Below are positions 9,052-19,235 of a DNA stretch of 64,000 nucleotides, piece after piece. Every line of letters begins with the position of its first letter. The first letter of the stretch is position 1. Origin of the DNA: Methanonatronarchaeum sp. AMET-Sl (GTDB taxonomy: Archaea > Halobacteriota > Methanonatronarchaeia > Methanonatronarchaeales > Methanonatronarchaeaceae); NCBI RefSeq assembly GCF_029854155.1, contig NZ_CP122958.1, positions 486,001 through 550,000 on the forward strand, read 5' to 3'. Under the pieces are notes generated by a model, which was not told where the DNA came from, searched no databases, and saw only the letters and a program-made list of their open reading frames with translations. The position numbers were made by a program, and so were the translations under genes.

Positions 9052-11572
9052 CTCTAAACACCTTAGAAAATCCAAAAGGAATTGAAACTTATAGGAAGGG
9101 ACTCTGGTTTCCAACCTATATGGACTCTCTAAACACCTTAGAAAATCCAAAAGGAATTGAAACCATAATATTGAGCGGGTTGGTGAGGATGAACGTGACC
9201 TCTCTAAACACCTTAGAAAATCCAAAAGGAATTGAAACTCGGTATCTCCCGGTCAGGTGTCTTAATAGTCATTTTTCTCTAAACACCTTAGAAAATCCAA
9301 AAGGAATTGAAACATTCCTCAAACCTTAATCCATACCAACCAAAAGAATCTATCTCTAAACACCTTAGAAAATCCAAAAGGAATTGAAACTTTGTTGATG
9401 GTGATTACCTCTATACAGCTAGTTTTGCTCTAAACACCTTAGAAAATCCAAAAGGAATTGAAACCTTTGGATGGGGAGTTTGAGTTGTCTGGGTCTCCGT
9501 ATGCTCTAAACACCTTAGAAAATCCAAAAGGAATTGAAACGATAGTTATAAGGAGTGGGTGCGTGAGCCTCTTTATCTCTAAACACCTTAGAAAATCCAA
9601 AAGGAATTGAAACTTTCAGTTTATTGCTATGATGACTTTGAATTAGAATACTCTAAACACCTTAGAAAATCCAAAAGGAATTGAAACTTTCAACATTTAT
9701 GGTTTGTTGCCAACTATCTATGGTTTCTCTAAACACCTTAGAAAATCCAAAAGGAATTGAAACACCTATTTATAAGTAACACAGAAACCCAATGAAACAA
9801 CTCTAAACACCTTAGAAAATCCAAAAGGAATTGAAACTTTATGTTGGGTGATATGGTGGATGGTGAGGCGATTTACTCTAAACACCTTAGAAAATCCAAA
9901 AGGAATTGAAACAGGAATAATGGCCACCCTTCCACAAACCCACAAAGAACTCTAAACACCTTAGAAAATCCAAAAGGAATTGAAACAGATTGATGGGGAA
10001 GACATTGTACTATCAGGCTCTCTGGATCTCTAAACACCTTAGAAAATCCAAAAGGAATTGAAACCCATTGGGTCTTTTCTGTCACTGCCTTTACCTACTT
10101 CTGCCTCTAAACACCTTAGAAAATCCAAAAGGAATTGAAACCCATTGGGTCTTTTCTGTCACTGCCTTTACCTACTTCTGCCTCTAAACACCTTAGAAAA
10201 TCCAAAAGGAATTGAAACGGTCTAGCTCCATTGTAGGGAGCTATCGGCACTATCTCCCTCTAAACACCTTAGAAAATCCAAAAGGAATTGAAACTTGCTC
10301 CCCATTCTTGGAGGAATTCAGAATCGATTAGGCTCTAAACACCTTAGAAAATCCAAAAGGAATTGAAACTCTAAAGAGGATGTTGGCCGAGTTATTGATT
10401 TATTAGCTCTAAACACCTTAGAAAATCCAAAAGGAATTGAAACGAAAGTCAAGGATTCCTTAAGGATGGTGGAGAAAATGACTCTAAACACCTTAGAAAA
10501 TCCAAAAGGAATTGAAACTAAATATGTCTGATGTTCATATATTGGAGATGGTTATCCTCTAAACACCTTAGAAAATCCAAAAGGAATTGAAACGGGCGGA
10601 AGGAATAATCGAAGCAACAATCGAAGCCCCCCTCTAAACACCTTAGAAAATCCAAAAGGAATTGAAACCACATCACCGATTCACGGGGTGCCCAAATCTA
10701 GAAACCTCTAAACACCTTAGAAAATCCAAAAGGAATTGAAACAATGGTTTTATACTTCTATGTAAAAAAACCTCTTAAACTCTAAACACCTTAGAAAATC
10801 CAAAAGGAATTGAAACAGCTCAGGTTTGTTGTCTTCGGTCTTCTGGTACCAAAGCTCTAAACACCTTAGAAAATCCAAAAGGAATTGAAACAAAGGATTT
10901 AACGAAATTGAAACAAACGAAGATAACGAGACTCTAAACACCTTAGAAAATCCAAAAGGAATTGAAACATACAAAAATGTATCGAGAGAGCAAGAAAATA
11001 CGAGCACTCTAAACACCTTAGAAAATCCAAAAGGAATTGAAACACAGGTAATTTAACGGTTGAGTTGTCTTTTGAAAGTGTCCTCTAAACACCTTAGAAA
11101 ATCCAAAAGGAATTGAAACTGTATGCAAACTTTGGTGTATAACCATGTTTTCTCAAGCTCTAAACACCTTAGAAAATCCAAAAGGAATTGAAACTTATAT
11201 GTTTTAGCGAGGTATCTCTAAATGAATTTGTTTCTCTAAACACCTTAGAAAATCCAAAAGGAATTGAAACGGTTGAAAACTCCGTTTGTTGTGTCCATGC
11301 TGCCAGAGCTCTCTAAACACCTTAGAAAATCCAAAAGGAATTGAAACGCTAAGAGGATTGCCCATGCGTAGGCTGATCCACGTTCTCTAAACACCTTAGA
11401 AAATCCAAAAGGAATTGAAACGTTAAAAATCTCATATATGCACTAAAAAGGTTGTTAAACTCTAAACACCTTAGAAAATCCAAAAGGAATTGAAACGATG
11501 AGAGTCCTGAGACTATTGAGGATTGGTGTGTTAGTCTCTAAACACCTTAGAAAATCCAAAAGGAATTGAAAC
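9052..11572 (+). CRISPR. CRISPR array 1: 34 repeats of 37 nt, type I-D
   Basis: I count 34 near-perfect 37-nt repeats that begin CTCTAAACACC and end GGAATTGAAAC, from 9052-9088 to 11536-11572. The 33 spacers are ~37-41 nt. The 3' end ATTGAAAC matches the usual 8-nt crRNA handle. Spacers after repeats 14 and 15 (10065-10104 and 10142-10181) are identical. Beyond the last repeat lies a 39-nt spacer-sized stretch and a decayed repeat. Gene-like readings across the array are artefacts of the repeat. Confidence 0.99.
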
Positions 11573-11611
11573 GTAGCGGAAGAAACAAACACAACAGAAA
11601 TTGAATTGGAC

Positions 11612-11648
11612 CTCTAAAGCAATAGAAATAAAAATAGAGATAAACCGA
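11612..11648 (+). repeat. Degenerate terminal repeat of array 1
   Basis: It starts CTCTAAA like the repeat and keeps scattered matches such as TAGAAA, but the 3' half is lost. It sits exactly one spacer length after the last good repeat. Decay at this end supports a leader at 8933-9051. Confidence 0.7.
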
Positions 11649-11863
11649 GAAAAATACCCACCAGAAGAATCAAAAGAAAAATGGTGAAATAAACTAATTT
11701 AAAATTATTCATCTCAATGCTAATAGCGCTAAATTAATTACAACTTTGTTTAAGAAAGCTCCCTTTTTTAACCAACCATAGGTATATACAGAAAAATAAG
11801 GTATCCACCTTTACCTTTTATAAACGATAAAAATTGCATATTCTAATTCAGATTATCAAGTGT

Positions 11864-12319
11864 TCAAATTAATGTTTTTGTTATACCATATGTGAAGGAG
11901 GTTATCCATCCTCCTAATAAAATTAAGCTTATTGCATCACCTGTGTTTATAAATTCTATAAAGATCATAATTAAGGCGAATAGTGATATAAGGAGTGTAA
12001 TACCACTTACAATTAATATCCAGTTATTCAATTCTTTACGAAGATATTTGACTATATCTTCTTTATTAGGATTATTAAACCGCTTTAATCTTTTTTTAAT
12101 CTTTTTAACCAAATTATCAATTAAAACCCAAAATATTGTTACTACAATTAAAGATGGAATTAGTAGAAAAACAATTAAAGATTCACTAAAAACCTCTGAT
12201 TCTACATAAAGGTAGAAAAATGTTAGGATAGGGAGTACTGCTAGAAACCGAGCAAATTTCTTATCCTTGTAAAGCTCATAACCCAATAAAAAAACCGTGC
12301 CGCCAGTTATATCAACCAT
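11864..12319 (-). CDS. Small multi-pass membrane protein, unknown
   Basis: This 151-aa protein is not one I recognise. It has about four hydrophobic segments (residues ~24-42, 48-70, 98-120, 125-147) separated by a strongly basic loop (KKIKKRLKRFNNPNK, ~71-90). The ATG at 12319 is preceded on the minus strand by an AT-rich promoter zone shared with the divergent membrane gene at 12454. It sits between array 1 and an integrase, so it is probably accessory. Stretch 11649-11863 before it holds no gene that I can see. Confidence 0.6.
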   Translation of the reverse strand: MVDITGGTVFLLGYELYKDKKFARFLAVLPILTFFYLYVESEVFSESLIVFLLIPSLIVVTIFWVLIDNLVKKIKKRLKRFNNPNKEDIVKYLRKELNNWILIVSGITLLISLFALIMIFIEFINTGDAISLILLGGWITSFTYGITKTLI

Positions 12320-12453
12320 TAATATATCTTTTTAAAATATTGTTTATAAAAATAACTTTGCATTAAATTTCAAAGCATATTTTTTTAAAAACTATTTTTC
12401 TAGTTAATTTATATATTAGTAAAAATAAAAAAGATTTTCAGAATAAAAATATC

Positions 12454-12876
12454 ATGTCATTTAAGCTAAAACCAGAGGCTTTAATTACCTTAATTGCTGT
12501 TTGGACTGCTTTTATAGTTAACTATTTTTTGGAATTAATTATAGAACCAACTGGTTTTCACTTACTAAAAGTAATGTTTATTTCAATACTTTTATTCGTA
12601 ATGGTTATTAAAAGCCTACTAATAATTCCGTTCATTCAAATACAACAGTTCTTTAGAACATTTAATCTCGATATTATGGAAAAAAGATCTCCGGTCTCTG
12701 AGTATAAGCTTAATTTAGTGGTTGCTTCAATCATTTCCTTATTAGTTATAGATTACATATATCTATATTTAATAGAAGTTTTTGAAGTAGAATATGTCTC
12801 ATTTTTGCTAACAATAATATTCATAACACCTGTTTTTTTAATTTCAAAGTATTTATCAGAAAATATTTATTTTTGA
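12454..12876 (+). CDS. Small multi-pass membrane protein, unknown
   Basis: 140 aa with four predicted membrane segments (residues ~10-30, 38-60, 87-107, 115-133) and a short charged loop (NLDIMEKRSPVSEYK) between the second and third. It diverges from the membrane gene at 11864-12319 across a 134-bp AT-rich intergenic region with TATA-like ATATATTAG at ~12411. The ATG at 12454 lacks a clear ribosome site, so it may be leaderless. I cannot assign a family. Confidence 0.6.
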   Translation: MSFKLKPEALITLIAVWTAFIVNYFLELIIEPTGFHLLKVMFISILLFVMVIKSLLIIPFIQIQQFFRTFNLDIMEKRSPVSEYKLNLVVASIISLLVIDYIYLYLIEVFEVEYVSFLLTIIFITPVFLISKYLSENIYF

Positions 12877-12997
12877 TTGCGTTTTTAGTTTAATATTTTC
12901 GTAAAGATGTTGGAAAACACTTTTAAAATAAATTATGAACTTTATATTCGATGTTTTTTATTTCTTTAATTTCACATTTTTTTGATATTTTTTACTT

Positions 12998-13552
12998 TTA
13001 TCCCCATATCTTGCTATATTCTTTCTGTATATCTTCAGCTACTACATCTAGATATATCTGTGTCGTTGAAAGCGAAGAATGACCCAAAATTTTCTGAAGT
13101 GTCCTTAAGTCCATCCCACTTTTTAGGCAGTGGATTGCGAAGCTGTGTCGCCATTTATGGGGCTTAGATATAAAATCACATTTTTCAGCGTATTTATAAA
13201 CTATATTCCTCAAAGTTCTTGAGGATATATCAAATACATATTGGTTTTTGTTTAGGTTGTTTGTCCACATTTTCAACAAGTTCTTAATTTCCTGGGGTAC
13301 TGGTACGACCCTATCTTTCCCACCCTTACCATTTCTGATTATTATTCTTTTTTCGTTGAATTCGAGGTCTTTTTTCTTTAGTGTTGTTAGTTCGCTGCCT
13401 CTTAGGCCTGTGGTCCATAGTATTTTGAGTATTAGGTAGTCTCTTTGGTTTTCTTGGTCGGCTTTTTCTAGCATTTCTTTGATTTCCGTTTTTCTGTGGT
13501 ATTTCGGTAATTTTTGGTGTTGGTTTTGTGTTTTATAGCCTGTTTTGGTCAT
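12998..13552 (-). CDS. Tyrosine recombinase/integrase, catalytic domain
   Basis: Site-specific DNA recombinase of the phage-integrase family. All catalytic positions are visible in the 184 aa: Arg in TTGLRGSEL (~52), Lys in GKGGKDR (~79), HKWRH (~134-137), His in LGHSS (~157) and Tyr in TTQIYLD (~166). There is no separate N-terminal core-binding domain, so it is a minimal XerC-like enzyme. I choose the ATG at 13552, with GAGGA just upstream on the minus strand; the open frame continues to 13633. Its 5' flank is copy 1 of a 142-bp repeat found again at 16893, consistent with a mobile segment. Confidence 0.85.
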   Translation of the reverse strand: MTKTGYKTQNQHQKLPKYHRKTEIKEMLEKADQENQRDYLILKILWTTGLRGSELTTLKKKDLEFNEKRIIIRNGKGGKDRVVPVPQEIKNLLKMWTNNLNKNQYVFDISSRTLRNIVYKYAEKCDFISKPHKWRHSFAIHCLKSGMDLRTLQKILGHSSLSTTQIYLDVVAEDIQKEYSKIWG

Positions 13553-13558
13553 TTTATT

Positions 13559-13700
13559 CCTCTTTTTCTTCCGTTTTTCTATGAAAACGGAAACAATAGA
13601 ACCATATAATCTAATGACATTTATAGTTATCAATATGAAATTCTATCCAAAAGATATCTCTAACTTAATTTCCACTAAATCGTGAAAGATACGAACAAAA
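13559..13700. repeat. Long direct repeat, copy 1 (integrase 5' flank)
   Basis: About 142 bp that recur at 16893-17034 with high similarity; the block TGACATTTATAGTTATCAAT is the same in both. This copy lies directly upstream of the integrase start codon on the minus strand, so it includes that gene's ribosome site and promoter. Confidence 0.85.
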
Positions 13701-13860
13701 GATTGTTTAAAGAACTCTTTTTATTTGGACAGAATTAAGTATATAGAAAAACTGGTTTTTCAATTTAAGCTTTTATATGTGGAAGATATTAATTATTTTA
13801 ATTTATAAAAAGAGATTCCAAAAAAAATCCATAAAAACTAAAATAAAAAATGGCGAGGCA

Positions 13861-13880
13861 TAGAGCTCTATAAAGCTCTA
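13861..13880. other. Perfect 7-bp hairpin
   Basis: TAGAGCT and AGCTCTA flank a 6-nt loop (CTATAA). It lies just past the 3' end of the broken minus-strand gene at 13885-14121. On the minus strand it would form right after that gene's stop, so it may be that gene's former terminator. Confidence 0.45.
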
Positions 13881-13884
13881 AGCA

Positions 13885-14121
13885 CTATTCAGTGATGTTA
13901 TCTGTAATTAAATACGGACGGTCAACTTCTTCATAATTACATAAAGTTTCTACTTGAAGAGCATCATATCATTTATAATTTTTTCGACCTCTAGATCAAC
14001 GACTAAATTAAATTCTCCAATTGTTATGGGGGTAGCACCTTTTTTTAAAATCAAACTCGGCAAGTCCAGAAAGAATGGTTTTAAATGTTTCTTCAAATGT
14101 ATCAGGGTATTGTGAAACCTT
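13885..14121 (-). pseudogene. Fragment of an unrecognised gene with two frameshifts
   Basis: Reading the minus strand from 14121, coding-like sequence continues through three frames: SQYPDTFEETFKTILSGL…, then GATPITIGEFNLVV…, then ETLCNYEEVDRPYLITDN, ending at a TAG at 13885. The first switch is at a run of seven A (~14045), the second near 13950. A TAG closes the frame just upstream. The amino-acid quality of all three pieces suggests one former C-terminal domain. I do not recognise the family. It lies between an integrase and a sensor kinase, inside the repeat-bracketed segment. Confidence 0.5.
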
Positions 14122-14154
14122 TATCTATTATTGATAACTATTTTTCAGTTGGTT

Positions 14155-16656
14155 ATGGCTTTCAATATTCTTTTGGTTGATGATGAGCCTGGTTTGTTAG
14201 ATTTAGCAGAAATCTATTTGGTGAAGGAAAGTGAAGATTTGGAAGTCGAGACAACCAGTTCTGCAGAAAAAGCGTTAGAGTTAATTAAGGAAAATGGTTT
14301 TGATTGTGTTGTTTCCGATTACCAGATGCCCTCCATGGATGGCCTTGAGTTCTTGGAGAAATTAAGAAATGAATTTGGTATGGATATTCCTTTTATATTG
14401 TTTACCGGTAGGGGTCGAGAAGAAGTTGCAATGAAAGCCCTAAACTTTGGAGCGGATAGGTACATTCAGAAAGGAGGGGATCCAAAAAGCCAGTTCGGTG
14501 TTTTAGCAGATGCTATAAAGCAGGAGGTGGAGCGCTACTACAATAGAGAAAAACTTCTTCGATCCGAAAAAGAGAAGAACCTTATACTAGAGAGTAAGAC
14601 TGAGCTTATCGCATATCACGAGATGGATCATACAATTAGATGGGCAAACAAGGCCTATGCAGATTTTGTTGGTCTAGATAAGGAAGAACTGATTGGAAAA
14701 AAGTGTTATGATGCTTGGTTGGGGAGAGATACTCCTTGTCCTAGCTGTCCAGTTGAAGAATCTTTGAGGCATGAAGAGGAAAGAGAAAGAGAACTATCTC
14801 CACCAGGTGAACCAAACTACTTTAACATAAGAAGTGTCCCAGTCAAAGATGAAGAAGGTAACACTATAGGGGCAATAGAAACAGTAGTTGATATAACTGA
14901 GAGGAAAGAGGTGGAGGAAAAATACAGAATTATAGCAGAGGGCTCAAAAAACGGAATCTACATTTTTCAAGACAGGGAGTTCAAATTTATCAACGAAGCA
15001 ATTATAGAAATGTCTGGATACACTAGAGAAGAACTTAATAACATGCGGTTTCTGGATCTTGTACACCCAGACTATAGAAAGAAGATGAAAAAATGTACAG
15101 AAAAGATATTAAAAGATAATCTGTCTGGGCTACAGGAAAAACACGAGTTCAGGCTGTTGAAGAAAGATGGTAATACTAAATGGGTTCAGCTGACAACTTC
15201 AGTAATAGAGTATAAAGGTAAACCCGCAATAATTGGTAACGTGGCTGATATAACCGAAAGGAAGCAGGTGGAGAAGAAGCTTCGTGAAAGAGTCAAGGAA
15301 CTTAAAACCCTCTATAAACTTTCAAAAATCTCTATGGAGACTATATCTATAAAGGAATTATTAAAGAGAACGGTTGATTTAATTCCTCCCGCTTTACAAT
15401 CACCTGATATAGCTTGTGCAAAAGCTAAATGGAGGGATATAGAGGTACAGACGGATAATTATCATGAAACTGAATTGAAAATCAGGAGTAATATCTCTCT
15501 CCAGGAAGAGGGAGAAAGTTTCGTTGAAGCCTGCTATCTGGAAAAGAAACTAGAAATAGACGGAAGTCCTTTTTTAGAAGAGGAGAAAAACCTAATTGAC
15601 ACTATTGCTGAAAGACTGAAGGAAATTATACAGTTCAAGGAAAATGAGAAAGAACTCAGAGAGCCTCGACAAGACTACAAGAACCTAATAAACGGAATGA
15701 ACGACACGGCGTGGGTCATAGACCTCGACGGGAATATCGTCGAGGTGAACGAGGCATCTATCAAAAAACTAGGGTATTCCAGAAAAGAACTGCTCTCTAT
15801 GAAACCTCACGACATCGATGCCTCATTAGAACCAGGTGAAATAACAAACCTTATCAAAAGCATGCCAGAGGACGAGATACAGGTCTTCGAAACCACTCAT
15901 GAAACAAAACGTGGAGAAAAAATTCCAGTAGAGATCAACTCCAGCCTCATAACCTATCGTGGAGACCCAGCAATTCTGAGTATTGCCAGAGACATCACAA
16001 AAAGAAAAGAAGCTAAAAACCAAGAAGAACTCCTCCACTCCCTACTAAGACACGATCTTAGAAACAAAGCCCAAATCGTGCAAGGCTATCACGAACTATT
16101 GGAAAATTACAATTTACCCGAAAAAGCAGAAAAATACCTGGAGAAAGCGAACAAAGCAGTCCAAGACAGTATAAATCTAATCGAAAAGATCAAAAAGTTG
16201 ATAGAAATCAGAAAAAAAGGAGAATTAATGGAAGTCAATATCAATCCAATCATAAACAAAATTATTAATGAAAATAAACCCCAAACCGAAGAAGAAGGAA
16301 TAGAAATAGAATATAAAAAATTAGACTGTAAAGTTCAAGCCGGTCCACTTACCAAAGAACTGTTCTCAAACATTATAGAGAATTCAATAAAACATTCAGA
16401 TTGTAACAAAATCCAAATTTCAGGAAAAGAAACCGATGAAAAATGCATAATAACCATAGAAGACAACGGCAAAGGAATCCCCAACAACATAAAAGACAAA
16501 ATATTCGAAAGAGGCTACAAAACAGGAAAGAAAGCTGGATCAGGTCTAGGACTCTACCTAGTCAGCAAAATCACTGAAGGATACAACGGCTCAATAAAAG
16601 TCAAAGATTCAAAACTAGGCGGAGCCAGATTTGATATAGAACTAAAGAAAACCTAA
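14155..16656 (+). CDS. Hybrid response regulator / multi-PAS histidine kinase
   Basis: Predicted cytosolic sensor kinase. Order in 833 aa: receiver domain ~1-120 with acidic pocket DDE (9-11) and phosphoacceptor Asp55 in VVSDYQMP; PAS ~130-250 with a cysteine set (KKCYDAW…CPSCPVEE); PAS ~258-375; a GAF-like region ~385-505; PAS ~515-625; a dimerisation helix with phospho-His ~633 in LLRHDLRNKAQ; and an ATPase domain with N-box NIIENSIKH, G1 EDNGKGIP and G2 GSGLGLYL. No membrane segment is present. I prefer ATG 14155 because the receiver fold begins there; a TTG at 14131 is also possible. The N-terminal receiver on a kinase is common in haloarchaea and methanogens. Confidence 0.9.
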   Translation: MAFNILLVDDEPGLLDLAEIYLVKESEDLEVETTSSAEKALELIKENGFDCVVSDYQMPSMDGLEFLEKLRNEFGMDIPFILFTGRGREEVAMKALNFGADRYIQKGGDPKSQFGVLADAIKQEVERYYNREKLLRSEKEKNLILESKTELIAYHEMDHTIRWANKAYADFVGLDKEELIGKKCYDAWLGRDTPCPSCPVEESLRHEEERERELSPPGEPNYFNIRSVPVKDEEGNTIGAIETVVDITERKEVEEKYRIIAEGSKNGIYIFQDREFKFINEAIIEMSGYTREELNNMRFLDLVHPDYRKKMKKCTEKILKDNLSGLQEKHEFRLLKKDGNTKWVQLTTSVIEYKGKPAIIGNVADITERKQVEKKLRERVKELKTLYKLSKISMETISIKELLKRTVDLIPPALQSPDIACAKAKWRDIEVQTDNYHETELKIRSNISLQEEGESFVEACYLEKKLEIDGSPFLEEEKNLIDTIAERLKEIIQFKENEKELREPRQDYKNLINGMNDTAWVIDLDGNIVEVNEASIKKLGYSRKELLSMKPHDIDASLEPGEITNLIKSMPEDEIQVFETTHETKRGEKIPVEINSSLITYRGDPAILSIARDITKRKEAKNQEELLHSLLRHDLRNKAQIVQGYHELLENYNLPEKAEKYLEKANKAVQDSINLIEKIKKLIEIRKKGELMEVNINPIINKIINENKPQTEEEGIEIEYKKLDCKVQAGPLTKELFSNIIENSIKHSDCNKIQISGKETDEKCIITIEDNGKGIPNNIKDKIFERGYKTGKKAGSGLGLYLVSKITEGYNGSIKVKDSKLGGARFDIELKKT

Positions 16657-16768
16657 ACACCCAATAACAATACAAGAAAATTTATTCAGCCAGAACCCAC
16701 ATAATCCTTCCCGGAATTAATTATACAAGATAAATCATAAAAAAGAAAAGAAAAGAAAATATAAAAGT

Positions 16769-16887
16769 CTAATTAACAGGACAAATAACACCGTCTCCAT
16801 CATAATTTAAAAGACAACCCCCTTCACAAATCAAATAAAACACTGATAGAAAGTTTGAAACAAGCTATAATAACCTACATAACCCAT
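16769..16887 (-). pseudogene. Possible frameshifted small Cys-containing ORF behind repeat copy 2
   Basis: On the minus strand, repeat copy 2 ends in AGGAGG and an ATG at 16887, mirroring the integrase start. The frame stops after 18 codons. A one-base shift would continue into a stretch reading ICEGGCLLNYDGDGVICP, ending at a TAG at 16769. This could be the relic of a small gene that replaced the integrase, or chance. Nothing else gene-like is visible between 16657 and 17243. Confidence 0.25.
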
Positions 16888-16892
16888 CAAAA

Positions 16893-17034
16893 CCTCCTTT
16901 TCTTCCGGTTTTATGTAAAAACTGAAACAATAGAATCATAGAATTTAATGACATTTATAGTTATCAATGTGTAATTCTACTCAAAGGATATCTTTAACTT
17001 AATTTTCACTAAATTTTAAAAGGTACAAACAAAA
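16893..17034. repeat. Long direct repeat, copy 2
   Basis: This matches 13559-13700 in the same orientation, 3334 bp away. It keeps the strong ribosome site (AGGAGG on the minus strand) and an ATG at 16887, but no integrase follows. The two copies bracket the integrase promoter, the relic at 13.9 kb and the sensor kinase. Confidence 0.85.
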
Positions 17035-17243
17035 AAATACAGAATCACAGCGCCTAGCATATAATAACTCAATGAAACTTTTTAGCCCCAAAACCTATAG
17101 ATTTTCTAAAAAAATGAATAATTATGAGGTTAAGTAAGTTATAAGTCAAATTGTAAATAGATTATCAGATTAGGAAGAAACTAAAGGATATAAAATAATT
17201 AGTGTAGTGGTTATCTGGTGTTTATAAAATAATAGAGATAATT

Positions 17244-18227
17244 ATGAATAAAAGAAAAAAGGACGAGGAAGAAGTAAAAGAAATTTTACTTGGAATAGAT
17301 ATGTTCCTAGAGAAAGAATTTGATAAACGTATAACTGATATAAGTTCAACGAGACTCCATAAAATTTGTTGGTTAGTCATTGAAGAATTCGACTTAAATA
17401 TTACTAGAGCATGGTACAAGAGAGGACAATTTATTTTTAACGGTCAAGAAACTATTAAAAAAACAAATAAAGAAGGAATTTCGGATATACAGCAAGGTGA
17501 ATTATCAGAGAAATCTAAAAAATTTCTAACTAACAATAGAAAATTACTAAGCAATTATATAAACACCTCTTTTCAACATTTTATTAAGTATGATTATCGC
17601 CATTATGCGCCACAAGAATTTCAAGAATTCTATGAGGCACATAACATTATATTCGATGTAATGTACAGTCTCTTGGATAAAAAAGATTTAAACAAGTTTC
17701 AGAATGCAATAGAGCGTGTGGATGCGAAAGAAAAGATTTCTAATAAAATAAGCAAAATACATCTCGAATTAATATCAAATGAATCTTTTAATCAAATAGA
17801 AGAAGAATATATAGAATTTACAAATATTTATGAAGATTTATTTTTATCCCTAAAATTCAAAGCTGAAAATGATGAACTAACCAATAAACAGTGGAAAAAA
17901 AGTTTAGAGGTTTTTAAGACATATTTTGATCAACATGCAAATGATAATGAAGATGTATGGGGTAAAATTGCCTGGATAATCAGTAATGAAACAGTAAAAG
18001 GCCGTGATTCTGAAAGAATAAAAAATATATCAAATAACAAATTAAATCAGACAATTGAAGATTTAAAATCAATAAATAGGAGAACAAGACGAATATTAGA
18101 AGATTTCGACTTACAACCAAAAGAAGAGATATACACCAGCTCCCTTAAAGAAACAGGATTCCCTGAATCAGACAAAAAAACCATAAAAAGATTCACACAC
18201 ACTTACTCCATCAAGAATAGAGAATAA
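17244..18227 (+). CDS. Unknown 327-aa protein, partner of a PIN-like gene
   Basis: I do not recognise this family. It is largely helical and charged. The N-terminal ~60 residues (RLHKICWLVIEEFDLNITRA) look like a compact helical domain with a conserved-looking Trp and Cys, the middle has aromatic runs (YDYRHYAPQEFQEFYEAHNI), and the C-terminal third is coiled-coil-like and basic. ATG at 17244 follows an A/T-rich leader with AGAGAT. Its stop abuts the ATG of the PIN-like gene at 18228, so the two are almost certainly co-translated. By position it could be an antitoxin or a defence partner; this is inference. Confidence 0.7.
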   Translation: MNKRKKDEEEVKEILLGIDMFLEKEFDKRITDISSTRLHKICWLVIEEFDLNITRAWYKRGQFIFNGQETIKKTNKEGISDIQQGELSEKSKKFLTNNRKLLSNYINTSFQHFIKYDYRHYAPQEFQEFYEAHNIIFDVMYSLLDKKDLNKFQNAIERVDAKEKISNKISKIHLELISNESFNQIEEEYIEFTNIYEDLFLSLKFKAENDELTNKQWKKSLEVFKTYFDQHANDNEDVWGKIAWIISNETVKGRDSERIKNISNNKLNQTIEDLKSINRRTRRILEDFDLQPKEEIYTSSLKETGFPESDKKTIKRFTHTYSIKNRE

Positions 18228-18935
18228 ATGATAAGTATGAATTCTAAAGAAGAAACTTATTTTCTAGATACAGCTATATTTATCTCATATACAATAACCG
18301 ATGAAGACATAGAACCCTATCATTCTAATTGCTGTAAGCTTTTTAAAAACGAAAAATGGTTACATTCATCCGAAACTGTAAAAAACGAACTTGAAAAAAT
18401 CAAAGAAAGAAGAAGAAAAGCATACAAACTCCTATTGAAAAAATTATCAAAAAACCTAAATAATGAAGAAATAATCCACTTAATAAAACAGGAAGTTCAT
18501 ATAAGCCCTAATGATGAAAAACACTTAAAAAACCTACTTAATAAAATAACCCCCCTCAGAGAGGAAGATAAAATCACTTACATGAGACACCTTATAAAAA
18601 TATGGAACAAACGAATTGAAAAAGCAAAAAAGAAAATTGAATTATTCTGTACCCCTCATACAGATACTCAAATTAAAGAAATACTAATAGAAAATTCAGA
18701 CTCAAAATTTGGTGAATTAGATGCAGAGATATTAATTGATGCCTATAAATGGTCAGACAAGGGTTTTTCAAACCCTATTTTTTTGACACAAGATACAGGG
18801 ATTACTGAAAAACACAAAGAAATTGAAGAAATATTTCAAAAATATTGGAATAATTACGATCCAAAATTGGATCCGGAACTCTCTGAGTCAAAAAAGTTTT
18901 TAAAGTTCTTATTTATTGAATCTTATCAACCATAA
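18228..18935 (+). CDS. PIN-like nuclease domain protein
   Basis: 235 aa. The N-terminus YFLDTAIFISY (residues ~11-21) places an Asp at the usual first PIN position. Further acidic positions occur in FGELDAEILIDAY (~162-174) and IFLTQDTG (~184-191), matching the D…E…D order of PIN ribonucleases, with a long basic helical insert (~60-140) between. The ATG directly follows the stop of the 327-aa gene, and alternative Met codons lie within five residues. PIN proteins are commonly toxins cutting RNA, but this one is larger than VapC. The call is from motifs only. Confidence 0.6.
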   Translation: MISMNSKEETYFLDTAIFISYTITDEDIEPYHSNCCKLFKNEKWLHSSETVKNELEKIKERRRKAYKLLLKKLSKNLNNEEIIHLIKQEVHISPNDEKHLKNLLNKITPLREEDKITYMRHLIKIWNKRIEKAKKKIELFCTPHTDTQIKEILIENSDSKFGELDAEILIDAYKWSDKGFSNPIFLTQDTGITEKHKEIEEIFQKYWNNYDPKLDPELSESKKFLKFLFIESYQP

Positions 18936-19235
18936 CAAGTTTTAAATCAATTACAAGATTTAAAATCAATTTAATCAAAAACCAGTTTTTTCATTACCTA
19001 TTTTGAGAATCTCTAAATTTCAAAGTCAAACTTTAAAAATAAACTGATTGAACAAACCCTTCCTCCAAAACAGGAGAAATCGCTTGATTTATGGAAGAAA
19101 ATTATTTTCCTTAGAAGACAAATTAAATATAAAAGAACCAGTTAGTTACATCGACTAATAACACCAAAAATCAAGGAGAAATTTTTACCAAAATTATATT
19201 AAGTATTTTCGGTTTTATTTAATATAATTAGAAAA

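Noticed and set aside
8307..9225. Long minus-strand frames opposite cas1, cas2 and the leader
   Set aside because: Very Phe/Leu/Cys-rich reverse readings of A-rich coding DNA; the plus-strand cas genes explain the sequence.
9120..11016. Open frames of 60-90 aa across array 1 (and similar ones in array 2)
   Set aside because: They translate the CRISPR repeat over and over (SLNTLENPKGIE-like), with no independent start signals.
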